Positions 9,101 to 17,670 of a stretch of DNA of 44,840 nt are shown piece by piece. The position numbers and the translations under genes are program-made. Under the pieces are notes generated by a model. That model searched no databases and was not told the origin of the DNA. It was given only the letters and a program-made list of their open reading frames with translations. This DNA is from Bacteroidales bacterium (lineage in GTDB: Bacteria > Bacteroidota > Bacteroidia > Bacteroidales > WCHB1-69), in assembly GCA_017394765.1 (NCBI GenBank), contig JAFPXF010000022.1:1-44840 (forward strand), written 5' to 3'. Within the stretch, counting starts at the first letter, position 1. Each line of letters opens with the position of its first letter.

Positions 9101-11316
9101 GTTCTGTCTCCAGAGAATTCATTTATGAAGGTAATCCCACAATTGACAGTTTCGCTATTCGACCCCTAATGTGTTTAAACACACCCTTCCCATTTGTTGC
9201 ATATGCATCGGGGACTATCGCCCAATACTATTGGAATTTTGGCGATGGTGCTTATAACAAAGGGAATGGCATTCATCATACATATCACCCAGATATAGTT
9301 CAAAATCCGACAGTAACTCTTACAGTGACAGATATATGGGGTTGTACGGCAAGAGATTCTGTGAGCATTTTGGTTGGTGGTGCTGCTTTGGAAGGAAGTT
9401 TGGTGGCTTTGGGTTTAGCGGTTTGTCCCGGCCAGAACAGAACAATTGCATTCAACAACCCCTCTAGTTTGAATGTTTATTTTTGGGACTATAGCACAAC
9501 TTCAACTTCAAACAATCAATATAATGTTATATCTACAGGAGATTATCATGTTTTGGTAGAAACTATTGATTATGGGTGTCGTGCCGAACGGATACGTAAC
9601 GTGGGATTCCTAAATGCACCTACGGCCAGAATAACCGGGAATACGGAATATTGTTTGGGCGAGCTTGTCAAACTCAATGGCAACACAGGAAACTCCAACA
9701 CCTACCTATGGTATGTGTTCGATCAAGATAACACCTGTGTTTACACTTCCACATCTTCCATAATCAGATTCACACCTGGTGCCGCCGGTAATTACACGGT
9801 GATGTTAAATGTGACAAGCCCAGACAACTGCTCTGCACAAGCGGTTTACAACTTCGTGGTACATCCACGCCCGGCCGCACCTAAAATCATCGTGTCTGGT
9901 TGTATTCACGAACCCCCTGTGCAAGCAATATGTGTTTCGGGAGAAAGTTTGCTGTGGAGCAATGGGTATAATGGCACTCAAGCCGATTATTACACAGATG
10001 GGTACATTTCAGCATACTATGTAGATGCAACAACGGGATGTCCTTCCGAAAAAGCATTCGAATACATCATTCCAGCACCTAATTATGACGCATTGCTGAC
10101 AGGCTGCTACAAAATCTGTCCTGATTCTTTATGGACTAAATTGCCTGTTTATGGTTTTTATCCGTATTATCCCTCTCAGATGCAATGGTTTTGGAGATAT
10201 TTTGGGCAAGGAATAATAGACCAGGGCACAGACTTGAGTCCTTTATTGTCATTGAACGGCTATGGTACCTATCAGATGATAACAGAATACGGCGATGGTT
10301 GTGAGGTCAAATCCCCCGAGTTGCAAATTGAAGAGAGAGAGTATTGTCCTTGCGAAGGAATAGATTTGAACCCTGAAAAAATGTATTGTTATGTGGAGGG
10401 CTGTAAAATCTATTACCATTTGTCTTATACTGTTTCAAACCAAGGTTCCGATACTGTTTCGTTCAGCAATATGCAAGTCTCGCCGAGTGGTATTCTGGTA
10501 AGTACCACAGGACTGCCAATGACAATCCCGCCTGGAGAAAACAGGTTCTTTGAGTTTGACGTGTTGATTACTGAATTTATGAACGGAACATTGCATTTCA
10601 CTCTTATCGATCCCGAAACGGGGTGTGAGACGCAATACTCAGATACGTTACTCCTTGAAACTTGTATGGATGAAGATTGTGATATAAGTGAAGATTGTTC
10701 ATTTGAATTTAATCCCGAAATAAGCACGCCGCATCAATCCTCTTATTTCAATTTTTTCTTTAACGTTCCTGGTGCAGTTCAGTTAGTATCTATATGGAGC
10801 GTTCCACCACAAATCGTCAATTACACGTCATCTTCTTCATTAGACATAAATGGCCTTATGATGTTTGACTATGCCCGATTGAGTCAGATGGCAGTAAACG
10901 ATGAGTATGTTTGTTTCCATGTTGTAGTTTGTTTTGAAGAAAACAGGCTATGCCATGCCAAACTGTGTATTCACGCAAAGATGCTACGGGATATGATTCC
11001 AGATGATTATCGCCAATTTTCAGATTCTTCCATGGCAGACAATGACTCTACAAGAAGTCTCCGCTTCAATATGGATGTTCAGCAAGAAGACAAACCGTAT
11101 CTTGCACCCAACCCCGCACATAACGAGGTGATGGTGATGGGCATTGCGCCTGGGGAGGTGGCTGAAATCACAGTTCTAACTTTGCAGGGCGGTCAGGTCG
11201 CTGTATTCCGCAACGACTACCGCTTCAATGTCAGTCGTCTGGCCAAAGCCACCTATATTGTCCGTGTGATTACTACTGACGGAAAAGTACACTATCTGAA
11301 ACTGGTGAAACAATAG
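6193..11316 (+). CDS. Giant T9SS-sorted PKD/Ig-like repeat surface protein (prophage cargo)
   Basis: A 1707-aa protein. The start at 6193 is chosen because it gives a clean signal peptide (MKKILLFLLLSLLFFDG, cut after NIMA); an in-frame ATG at 6154 lies inside the previous gene. The body is a series of ~80-100-aa Ig-/PKD-like modules with recurring Cys and patterns such as CPNGIQYSWNI and YTYEWTISP-like strands. A classic PKD module lies at ~1010-1060 (YYWNFGDGAYNKG...TVTLTVTD). Residues ~1636-1707 are a T9SS sorting domain (LAPNPAHNEVM ... YLKLVKQ). It is probably an adhesin-like fibre on the host surface. It ends 25 nt before an intrinsic terminator. Confidence 0.9.
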   Translation: MKKILLFLLLSLLFFDGNIMAQVQQECDLYLNTDFDSDCLLDDYLERFPELLELGSDECMLACRGNTVQYTAVCPNGIQYSWNIIGAQNYTLINQNRTAVVTWGTGNIGNISVSVLTTDSITCSIETCVFLMESPVAACSSVPLYYYDQSGNKVIEICFGETIDFMDMSSAGRTPITGYFWESNFGTASSQNYSLTPSQEGEFKLNHCVWNECGCSDCETIIIRVLPRVELELSCHGTVCQNTTATYTINSPNCWEYIWSVEGGTFSGQGSPTITVDWGSPSSGYGVISLNSYACETECKSLLSVKIPVIVNNAEIIGPDEICVGEVQQYELPMWGSTIYQWGATPNNNNEVIEHEAEFLNQYLLEFTQPGIYSIEASYVCEFLECGPFHTQKTIVVKDTMSIRSTDSVVCKGDTGHYTTWHGNSVSWQVYNQNNQYVFGSNGVSLNYNFLIPGKYRIVASNTAVYCNDAEFFVTVLDNPPALTFVQGPNDACPKSSILLSATPTQPNYFLQWQPLCPSATPSSVDGEEVTINYDTEVCDVAVYQVDNEYGCRSEAYIHTVDTFRLAPFSVPAISHVCAGAFVDMSVADQSANVTYEWTISPANAASVNGSHFSNQVRILTNYLDTLPVIATVTLKRTYCSNMVEYETAQISIENVTVSVDYEDTICNNTRDYFYASGIHVDNYYTWVMDGTDTHHGYNTSYYFGTPGTHNFTLTYRPDPHCNAATVSGQVFVVDRPSVSITAINDTTLSVAQQANVTYSWTFNGDTIPNMHDTVCFVGDTGEFCCIVTSTIPPYCSNIACYSNEPSGPSQPDTCLPLELTDSLISCNEAVIKAVNPTNATISWGISSQYGYCLPSSSTDSTIAYFRKEGIYYISAYMVDNGQCYRGHIYDTINCIPGMKVRYDCDGHLIIYDTSKYRDGFTMPNRTITIEGTSLFATLTDTNHITSIPIPNLPHGQYTVTMDMGMDVPCSVSREFIYEGNPTIDSFAIRPLMCLNTPFPFVAYASGTIAQYYWNFGDGAYNKGNGIHHTYHPDIVQNPTVTLTVTDIWGCTARDSVSILVGGAALEGSLVALGLAVCPGQNRTIAFNNPSSLNVYFWDYSTTSTSNNQYNVISTGDYHVLVETIDYGCRAERIRNVGFLNAPTARITGNTEYCLGELVKLNGNTGNSNTYLWYVFDQDNTCVYTSTSSIIRFTPGAAGNYTVMLNVTSPDNCSAQAVYNFVVHPRPAAPKIIVSGCIHEPPVQAICVSGESLLWSNGYNGTQADYYTDGYISAYYVDATTGCPSEKAFEYIIPAPNYDALLTGCYKICPDSLWTKLPVYGFYPYYPSQMQWFWRYFGQGIIDQGTDLSPLLSLNGYGTYQMITEYGDGCEVKSPELQIEEREYCPCEGIDLNPEKMYCYVEGCKIYYHLSYTVSNQGSDTVSFSNMQVSPSGILVSTTGLPMTIPPGENRFFEFDVLITEFMNGTLHFTLIDPETGCETQYSDTLLLETCMDEDCDISEDCSFEFNPEISTPHQSSYFNFFFNVPGAVQLVSIWSVPPQIVNYTSSSSLDINGLMMFDYARLSQMAVNDEYVCFHVVVCFEENRLCHAKLCIHAKMLRDMIPDDYRQFSDSSMADNDSTRSLRFNMDVQQEDKPYLAPNPAHNEVMVMGIAPGEVAEITVLTLQGGQVAVFRNDYRFNVSRLAKATYIVRVITTDGKVHYLKLVKQ

Positions 11317-11340
11317 TGTATTCCTATTACAACAATATTC

Positions 11341-11368
11341 AAAGAGGGCTTTCGGGTCCTCTTTTTTT
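11341..11368 (+). terminator. Rho-independent terminator after the T9SS bicistron
   Basis: AAAGAGG (11341-11347) pairs with CCTCTTT (11358-11364), with a further G-U and C-G pair possible, and a T-run follows to 11368. It ends transcription of the two T9SS genes and separates them from the phage tail genes. Confidence 0.8.
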
Positions 11369-11382
11369 GTGCTTTCTCTTTT

Positions 11383-11463
11383 GGGGCGACCGGGCACGCT
11401 TTCCGCTCAAATTTCATACTTCGTACTCATAACCGCTGCAATCGTTGTCGCGGCATTAGGGAA
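11383..11463. repeat. Possible Bacteroidetes intergenic repetitive element
   Basis: The stretch has the composition GGGCGACCGGGCACGC + TTTCCGCTC ... AACCGCTGCAATCG ... ATTAGGG. I recall similar TTTCCGCT / CCGCTgCAATC / CCCTAAC blocks in many Bacteroidetes intergenic regions, but only one copy is in this window, so repetition cannot be shown here. Confidence 0.35.
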
Positions 11464-11505
11464 GACGAAAACGCAGTCAAAACTCACGACTGCGTTTTCC
11501 CTAAC
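11453..11505. repeat. Bulged palindrome at the right border of the T9SS cargo
   Basis: GAAAACGCAGTC (11467-11478) and GACTGCGTTTTC (11488-11499) are perfect complements around a 9-nt loop. Outside them, TTAGGGAA on the left matches TTCCCTAA on the right if a 6-nt bulge is allowed, giving a 17-bp stem. It lies ~55 nt before the tape-measure start. It could be a weak terminator, a regulatory hairpin or an insertion scar. Confidence 0.75.
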
Positions 11506-11555
11506 CGTCCCAACCTGTGACGGACGTTTGAACCATCTTTGCCAAAACATCAGTT

Positions 11556-14500
11556 ATGGCAAAGTCAAGCACCCGCAGGGTAACCATCTTCATAAACGGC
11601 AAGGAGGTCGAAGCCTCGGTCAAGCAGATCCGCGCCGAGATGAATCGCCTCACCAACGAGCAGAACCGCATGACCATCGGCTCTGACGAGTACATCGCCC
11701 ACGCAAAAAAAATCAAGGAACTACGCGAGTACCTGAAGGAACATGCCCGAAACATCGGCTCCGCCGCCTCCGCATGGTCGGAAATGTACAATAAGGTGAT
11801 GCAGTTCGGTACGGGTATCGGCGGTTTCACGCAGATTCTCTCAACCCTTGACAACATCACATCAACCCTCAAACAGGTCGCCACCGACCTCGCCGCAATG
11901 GACGATGTCTATTCCGATGTCATCAAGACCACGGGACTGACCCGTGAAGAGGTTGACGAACTCAACGAGAGCTTCAAGAACCTTGACACCCGCACAAGCC
12001 GCGAACAGCTCAACAACCTTGCCTACATCGCCGGAAAGCTGGGCATCTCCTCCAAAGAGATGGTGCAGCAGTTCGTTGAGGCAGCGGACATCATCAACGT
12101 CTCGATGGGAGACGTTCTCGGTGACGATGCCACGCTGGCCATCGGCAAGATGGTGGACGTTTACAAGAAGTCCACCGACATGCTCAAGGACAAGTCTCTC
12201 AAGGAGCAGCTCCTTTCGCTTGGCTCCGCCGTCAACGAACTGGGCAAGACCAGCACCGCCAACGAGCAGTATATGGTCAACTTCACAGGGCGGCTCGGCG
12301 GCATCGCCGTGCAGGCCGGACTCGCCGCCGATGAGATTCTCGGCTTCGCCTCCGCCCTTGACCAGGACATGCAGAAGGTGGAGATGTCGGCCACCGCCTT
12401 CCAAAAGCTGATTCAGAAGGTCATCTCCAAACCCGCCGAGTTCGCCCAAGTCGCGGGAATGGAACTTGAGCAGTTCACCGACCTGATTGAGAACGACATG
12501 AACGAGGCACTGAAGAAGGTGCTCGCGGGCTTCTCCGGGGCGGGCGGCTTCGACAAGCTGCTGCCAATCTTCCAAGACTTGGGGCTTGACGGCGCTCGCG
12601 CCGCAGCCGCCATCTCCTCAATGGCCAACAGTCTTGACAAAGTGGAAGCCGCCCAGAGCATCGCCAACAAGGCAATGCTGGAGGGCGTGTCCTGCTACAA
12701 CGAGTTCTCCATCAAGAACAACAACATGCAGGCCAACTTGGAGAAAGCCCGCAAGAAGTTCCAAGATACCCGCCTCGAACTCGGCGAGAAGCTCTACCCG
12801 ATACTGCTGAAGCTGACCAAGACCAGCACCGCAGGCATCAAACTGCTCTCATCCTCCGTCACTTGGATTTCCAAGAACAAGGTTGCCGTCGCCGCCATAC
12901 TCGCGCCGCTTACCCTGTACCTCGCCAAAATCGTGGCACTCAAGACATGGCAGCTGGCACTCAACGCCGCCGAAAAAGCCGGCATCGTCATCAAGGGCAT
13001 ATACAAGACCGCAACCTACGCCGTGGCAGCGGCACAGGCGGCACTGGCAGGCAACACCAACAGGGCGGCAGCGGCCATCAGGAAGATGGGCGCCGCCGCG
13101 AACTCCGTCCCGTGGATCGCCATCGCCACCGCCATCATAGCGGCAGGCACCGCCCTCTACAAGCTGGCGACACGAACCACGGCGGCGGAAAAGGCGATGA
13201 AGGACTTCAACAGCCGCACCGCCGAGCAGAAAGTGGAAGTGGACAAGCTCTTCAACGCGCTGCGGGAGCTGCGCAAAGGCTCCGATGCCTACAACAAGGT
13301 GCAGAAGAAAATCATTGAGACCTACCCGCAGCTGCTCAAAGACCAGCTGGACGAGAAAGGCAACATCATCGACATCGAGCAGGCCTACAACAAGGTCATC
13401 AGCGCAATGAAGCGCAAGATTGCCCTTGACATCCAGCAGGAGCAAATAGCGGAAGTGATGAAGGAGGAGATGGACAACATGGCACTTTCGCTCAAGCAAC
13501 TTTCGCCGGAGCTGGGCAGCAAGGTGGTGGAGCTGGCCGAGGACGGCTGGGACAGGAACAAGATTGTCCGCAACATCAACCGCTATTTCCTCCAAGACCG
13601 CAAGCTGACGGGCAAGGAGGAGTTCTTCATTGACAACATCGTGGCCATCGTCAAGCGGGAACACGAGAAAATCGAAAAAATCCGACAGACCCTCGCGCCC
13701 TGGATCGGCAGCCAGCTTGACGCAGTGGTCGCCGAGGTTGAGGAGGAAGCGGCAGAGGAAGAGGAGAACAGCGGCAACAGCGCCGCAGAGACCGCCGCCG
13801 AACTCGCCAAGAAGCAGCAGACGGAATGGGAAAACCTCCAAAAGGAGGTGAAGAAGCTGTTCAACAAGGACGAGCTCATCGGCTTGGACAAAGTCGCCGC
13901 CGACAAGGAGAAAATCCGGCAGGAGTACGGCGACCTCATTACACGCATTGAGGCGTTCACGTCAAGCAAGGGCAAAGCCGCCAAAGCCCTTGCCGACCAA
14001 GTTCGGCAGTATATGGCCAGCGCCATCGAAGAGGTTGACCGCGCCGCCCGCGCCGAGAAGATGAAAAAGGTGACGGAGCAGTATTCCAAACTCTGCGAGC
14101 AGTTCAAGACCCTCAAAGAAAAGCTCGACCAAGGCCTCACGGACAGCTACTCCAAACAACTGCTGCAGGTTGAGCAGAAGTGGCGGGAGACCATCGCCGA
14201 AATTGACAAGAACATCGCCTACTACGAGAGCAAGCAGGGCGAGACCTATGACCCTATAAAGGGCACAGGTCTCAGTGATGAGGAAGTGAAGCTGCTTGAA
14301 CAGCTGCTCGAACAGAAAAAGCAGGCGATTGCCTTGGAAGCACAAGAGGAACTCTCCATCGTCAAGCAGGCTGAAGCCGACATCACTGAAGCCCTGCTGA
14401 CGGAAACGGACAAACGCATCGCCGCCGTCCGCAAGGAGTATGGCGACAAAATATCGGCTGCACAAACCGCAATCGCCAAGCTCAAGGCACTTGGCGAACA

Positions 14501-15533
14501 GGAAAACCAAGACCGCATCCGTCAGCTGGAAGAGCAAATCAAAGCCCTCAAAGCAAAGATGGCGCAGGAAGTCGCCGCCCTCGAAAAGGCGGACGGCAAA
14601 AAAAGCAGCGCAGGCATCGGCAGACTTCTACAGATAGACTGGAAGAACTTCAAGAGGGATTGGGAGAAGAACCTGTCGGAAATCGCCGATGTCTTACAGG
14701 ACTTTGCCAACACCGCCTTTCAAATATTTGAGTCCGTCAACCAAATCCAAAGCAACAAGGAACAAGCCCTGCTCAACGAGTACAAGAAAATCTACGATGA
14801 ACGGAAGGAGAAGCTGGACTGGCAGCTTGAGCAGGGCATCATCTCGCAGGAATACTACAACGCGCAGCTGGAACAGATGGAGAAAGAACGCGAAGCAGAG
14901 GAAAAGAGAGTCGCGTTGGAGCAATTCCACAGGGAAAAGAAAGCCGCCGTCACCGAGGCCATCATTTCGGGCATTGTCGCCGCCGTCAAGAGCTTCGAGA
15001 ACGGCGGCGGTTACCCGTGGGGACTTGTCACAATGGCTCTTTCCCTTGCCGCCACAGGCGCACAGGTCGCCGCTATAGAATCCCAGCCGGAACCTTACTA
15101 CAAAGGCGGCTTCATCGAGCGAGAGAAACACATCGTGGCTGGCGAGCGAGGCCGGGAATGGATAGCCTCCAACGAAATTGTCACAGACTCCGAAACGGCA
15201 CCCGTCATTGAAGCCCTTGAGCAGTACCGCAAAGGGAACAAGTCTCCGCTGCGGGATCTGCAAATGTCCGTCCCTGATGAGCATGCCGTGTCCCAAGCAG
15301 CCACCGCCATAAGCCGTACATTTGCCATTGAAACAACCGGGAAGCACGCCCCGAAACTCCCTGCCAATCCGACATCCGACAGCGGCACAATGGAGCGGAT
15401 GCTGGAAGAATTGACCGCACTGCGCCTCTATATGAGCGACCCGAAGAACAGGCAGGCGGTCATCAGCAGGGACAAGCAGCTGGAGTTTGAGGGACAGGAG
15501 AATTTCCTGCGCAAGGCGGCTTCACTAAAATAG
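11556..15533 (+). CDS. Phage tail tape measure protein
   Basis: A 1325-aa protein that sets tail length and is threaded through the tail tube, probably used in DNA delivery. Residues ~1-60 are a charged helical start (FINGKEVEASVKQIRAEMNRL). Residues ~100-330 resemble the TP901-type tape-measure core (YSDVIKTTGLTREEVDELN ... ANEQYMVNFTGRLGGIA). Residues ~440-540 hold hydrophobic Ala-rich segments, and ~700-1120 a long coiled coil. A second hydrophobic segment at ~1128-1190 is followed by KGGFIEREKHIVAGERGREWI, an ending common in tape measures. GC-rich phage codon use. It follows directly on the T9SS cargo; no tail-tube or tail-chaperone gene is recognised between it and the gp10-like gene. 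Confidence 0.92.
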   Translation: MAKSSTRRVTIFINGKEVEASVKQIRAEMNRLTNEQNRMTIGSDEYIAHAKKIKELREYLKEHARNIGSAASAWSEMYNKVMQFGTGIGGFTQILSTLDNITSTLKQVATDLAAMDDVYSDVIKTTGLTREEVDELNESFKNLDTRTSREQLNNLAYIAGKLGISSKEMVQQFVEAADIINVSMGDVLGDDATLAIGKMVDVYKKSTDMLKDKSLKEQLLSLGSAVNELGKTSTANEQYMVNFTGRLGGIAVQAGLAADEILGFASALDQDMQKVEMSATAFQKLIQKVISKPAEFAQVAGMELEQFTDLIENDMNEALKKVLAGFSGAGGFDKLLPIFQDLGLDGARAAAAISSMANSLDKVEAAQSIANKAMLEGVSCYNEFSIKNNNMQANLEKARKKFQDTRLELGEKLYPILLKLTKTSTAGIKLLSSSVTWISKNKVAVAAILAPLTLYLAKIVALKTWQLALNAAEKAGIVIKGIYKTATYAVAAAQAALAGNTNRAAAAIRKMGAAANSVPWIAIATAIIAAGTALYKLATRTTAAEKAMKDFNSRTAEQKVEVDKLFNALRELRKGSDAYNKVQKKIIETYPQLLKDQLDEKGNIIDIEQAYNKVISAMKRKIALDIQQEQIAEVMKEEMDNMALSLKQLSPELGSKVVELAEDGWDRNKIVRNINRYFLQDRKLTGKEEFFIDNIVAIVKREHEKIEKIRQTLAPWIGSQLDAVVAEVEEEAAEEEENSGNSAAETAAELAKKQQTEWENLQKEVKKLFNKDELIGLDKVAADKEKIRQEYGDLITRIEAFTSSKGKAAKALADQVRQYMASAIEEVDRAARAEKMKKVTEQYSKLCEQFKTLKEKLDQGLTDSYSKQLLQVEQKWRETIAEIDKNIAYYESKQGETYDPIKGTGLSDEEVKLLEQLLEQKKQAIALEAQEELSIVKQAEADITEALLTETDKRIAAVRKEYGDKISAAQTAIAKLKALGEQENQDRIRQLEEQIKALKAKMAQEVAALEKADGKKSSAGIGRLLQIDWKNFKRDWEKNLSEIADVLQDFANTAFQIFESVNQIQSNKEQALLNEYKKIYDERKEKLDWQLEQGIISQEYYNAQLEQMEKEREAEEKRVALEQFHREKKAAVTEAIISGIVAAVKSFENGGGYPWGLVTMALSLAATGAQVAAIESQPEPYYKGGFIEREKHIVAGERGREWIASNEIVTDSETAPVIEALEQYRKGNKSPLRDLQMSVPDEHAVSQAATAISRTFAIETTGKHAPKLPANPTSDSGTMERMLEELTALRLYMSDPKNRQAVISRDKQLEFEGQENFLRKAASLK

Positions 15534-15539
15534 AGAACA

Positions 15540-17183
15540 ATGCCAGTAACCATCAGAGAGAGACCGCATTCTTTAGACTTCGCAGGAAACCGCACACGAT
15601 TCCTGCTGAAGGGCACGCCGCTTGTCACTGCGGGCAGCAAGAGCAAAAGCGTCTTTATCATCCGCGAGCTTCCCGATTCCGTCCTCACTGTCTCCTGCGG
15701 TGACACTGTTTTTGATTTCCGAATCCTTACACCTACCCAAGCGAAAGACAAGCCGGACGCTATCGCCCGACAGACGGACAGCGCACTGCTGCAAGCCGAG
15801 CTTATCTCAAAAATTGCCGAGAACTACACCATCAGCCACCTTTACGATGTGACGGTGGCCGCTGATATGACCGTCACCTTTGTCTCCAAGGAGTACGGCG
15901 GTGAGGTCGTCTCCGTTGACGGCAACGGAAGCGGCGACATTGAGACCGTGCAGCAGACCGCAGGAACTGCAAGGGTGGAGAGGGCGAACTACGCCGTCCT
16001 CGCCAAATTCGAGATAACACGCTATTCAGGTGGTACCGTTGAAACCCTTGAATCCCCGGAAATGCTCCTGCATCTGAAAGCAGGCAACCTTGCGGAACTC
16101 CAGCTGGAGATTCTGCGTTCCTATTTCACCGCGGCAGACCTGCCATCCCTCACAGAATCCTTTGACGCATATCCACTCCTTTACGCCACCTTGAAGTACC
16201 GCCTCACATATTCGGACGTGTACGGGGAGATTCCACAGGTCGGAGTGCTCAAGCACTCCCAAGAGTACATCCTGTCGGCGGGCAGGCTTGAAGCCGGACA
16301 CCACGCACTCAACCTCGCCGACTGGGATACGGCGATGGGAAGCAGCGTTACCCTGTCCGAATACAAGGACATCCGCAACTTCGGCAGCGCGGACGGACTG
16401 ACCGTGCGCAGCTATGCGGATATGCCGCAGTTCGCCTACTTTATGTTCTTTGACGTGTACCTGTCCGCAAGCGTAGTCCGCAATCTCACCATCAATATTG
16501 TAGTGTGCCGTAAAGATGGCTCCACCTACGCTTTCAATCCCGGTACCATCACCGTCACCAACTTCAACATTGTGCGACTGCCCCTGTCAGTGAGCGCATT
16601 GGGTATAAACCCTTCAGACATTCTCTATTACACTGTACACGCCATCAACAATTCCGGCCTGCATTGGACACGCAAATTTATCCTTGAACGCAAGCCCCTC
16701 CACTCACAGGAGTTCCTGCTTCAGAACCGCTACGGCCTGCTTGAATCCCTCTACACTGATTCGGAAGCCGTGGAGGAGAAGACCGAAGGCACCGACACCG
16801 TGCGCAACGGCACGGTTGGTGCGGACATCACCGACACAGCCACCATCCACACAGCCCGTACAGGCTACAGGACAGAGCGTGAAATCCAGCTGGTGGCCGA
16901 TGCCATCCGTGGCAGGTTCAACTACCGCATTGTCAGTGGCAAAGCCGTCCCAATAGCTATCATTCCCGATTCCCTTACGGTCACGGACACTGCCGAAGAC
17001 CTTATTTCAGCGGAGTTCCAATACCGATTCAACAAGCCCTATACAAGCGTTAGCGCAGGCAACGTCCCCATCGTTCCCAGCCTCCCCGATGAATGGGACG
17101 ATGCCCGCATCTGGATTGACGATGCAGTCCGGGAAGCCCCGCAAACCAACAGCATTTCCTCACAATTCAACAGAACAAGATGA
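15540..17183 (+). CDS. Phage tail-tip protein (distal tail-like), hypothetical
   Basis: A 547-aa beta-rich protein starting 6 nt after the tape measure. The N-terminus is strand-rich (RFLLKGTPLVTAGSKSKSVF; DTVFDFRILT), and the middle has DVYGEIPQVGVLKHSQEY and LLQNRYGLLESLY. Its place just after the tape measure fits a distal tail or baseplate hub protein; no family is recognised with confidence. Its TGA overlaps the next ATG (17180-17183), so translation is coupled. Confidence 0.7.
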   Translation: MPVTIRERPHSLDFAGNRTRFLLKGTPLVTAGSKSKSVFIIRELPDSVLTVSCGDTVFDFRILTPTQAKDKPDAIARQTDSALLQAELISKIAENYTISHLYDVTVAADMTVTFVSKEYGGEVVSVDGNGSGDIETVQQTAGTARVERANYAVLAKFEITRYSGGTVETLESPEMLLHLKAGNLAELQLEILRSYFTAADLPSLTESFDAYPLLYATLKYRLTYSDVYGEIPQVGVLKHSQEYILSAGRLEAGHHALNLADWDTAMGSSVTLSEYKDIRNFGSADGLTVRSYADMPQFAYFMFFDVYLSASVVRNLTINIVVCRKDGSTYAFNPGTITVTNFNIVRLPLSVSALGINPSDILYYTVHAINNSGLHWTRKFILERKPLHSQEFLLQNRYGLLESLYTDSEAVEEKTEGTDTVRNGTVGADITDTATIHTARTGYRTEREIQLVADAIRGRFNYRIVSGKAVPIAIIPDSLTVTDTAEDLISAEFQYRFNKPYTSVSAGNVPIVPSLPDEWDDARIWIDDAVREAPQTNSISSQFNRTR

Positions 17184-17638
17184 TTGAGAATATTGAAAAT
17201 GGAATGGAACTCACGTATGTGAGGGAAATCCTCAACAGACTTATTGACAGAGTGAACGAGCTGGAAAACGTCTCCGGCAGCTATGATGATCTTGAAAACC
17301 GACCAGCCATCAACGGAGTGACATTAACCTCGCGGACTACATTCAATGATTTCACCATCCCCGCCTCCCGCATTGATGACTACGGGACGTTCAAGGCAGA
17401 AATCCGTGCTCTCGCCGAGGAGACGGCTGCGGGCGCAGCGGCGGCAAGCGTCCGTACCAAGTTGGACGGGAACTTCAACACGCTGCAACCGAGGGAATAC
17501 GAGTTGAGCGGCTCCATGCTCGTTGTCATCGGCGATGACAAGGGTAACGCCTACAAGACCACCCTCGGCGACCTTATAGACTATCTCAAGCACGAGGTGC
17601 TGAAGCTCAACGACCAGTACCTGCGTGTCATCAAGTAA
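17180..17638 (+). CDS. Small phage tail-tip/fibre-associated protein
   Basis: A 152-aa acidic protein starting in an ATGA overlap with the gene before. The N-terminus is helical and heptad-like (LTYVREILNRLIDRVNELENV); next comes SYDDLENRPAINGVTL, a motif that often occurs in phage fibre-associated proteins next to trimeric coiled coils (here by resemblance only). The C-terminus is again helical (LIDYLKHEVLKLNDQYLRVIK). Probably a structural link or chaperone between tail tip and fibre. Confidence 0.6.
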   Translation: MIENIENGMELTYVREILNRLIDRVNELENVSGSYDDLENRPAINGVTLTSRTTFNDFTIPASRIDDYGTFKAEIRALAEETAAGAAAASVRTKLDGNFNTLQPREYELSGSMLVVIGDDKGNAYKTTLGDLIDYLKHEVLKLNDQYLRVIK

Positions 17639-17670
17639 ACCAACCTATTAACTCACCAAAACACAAACTT

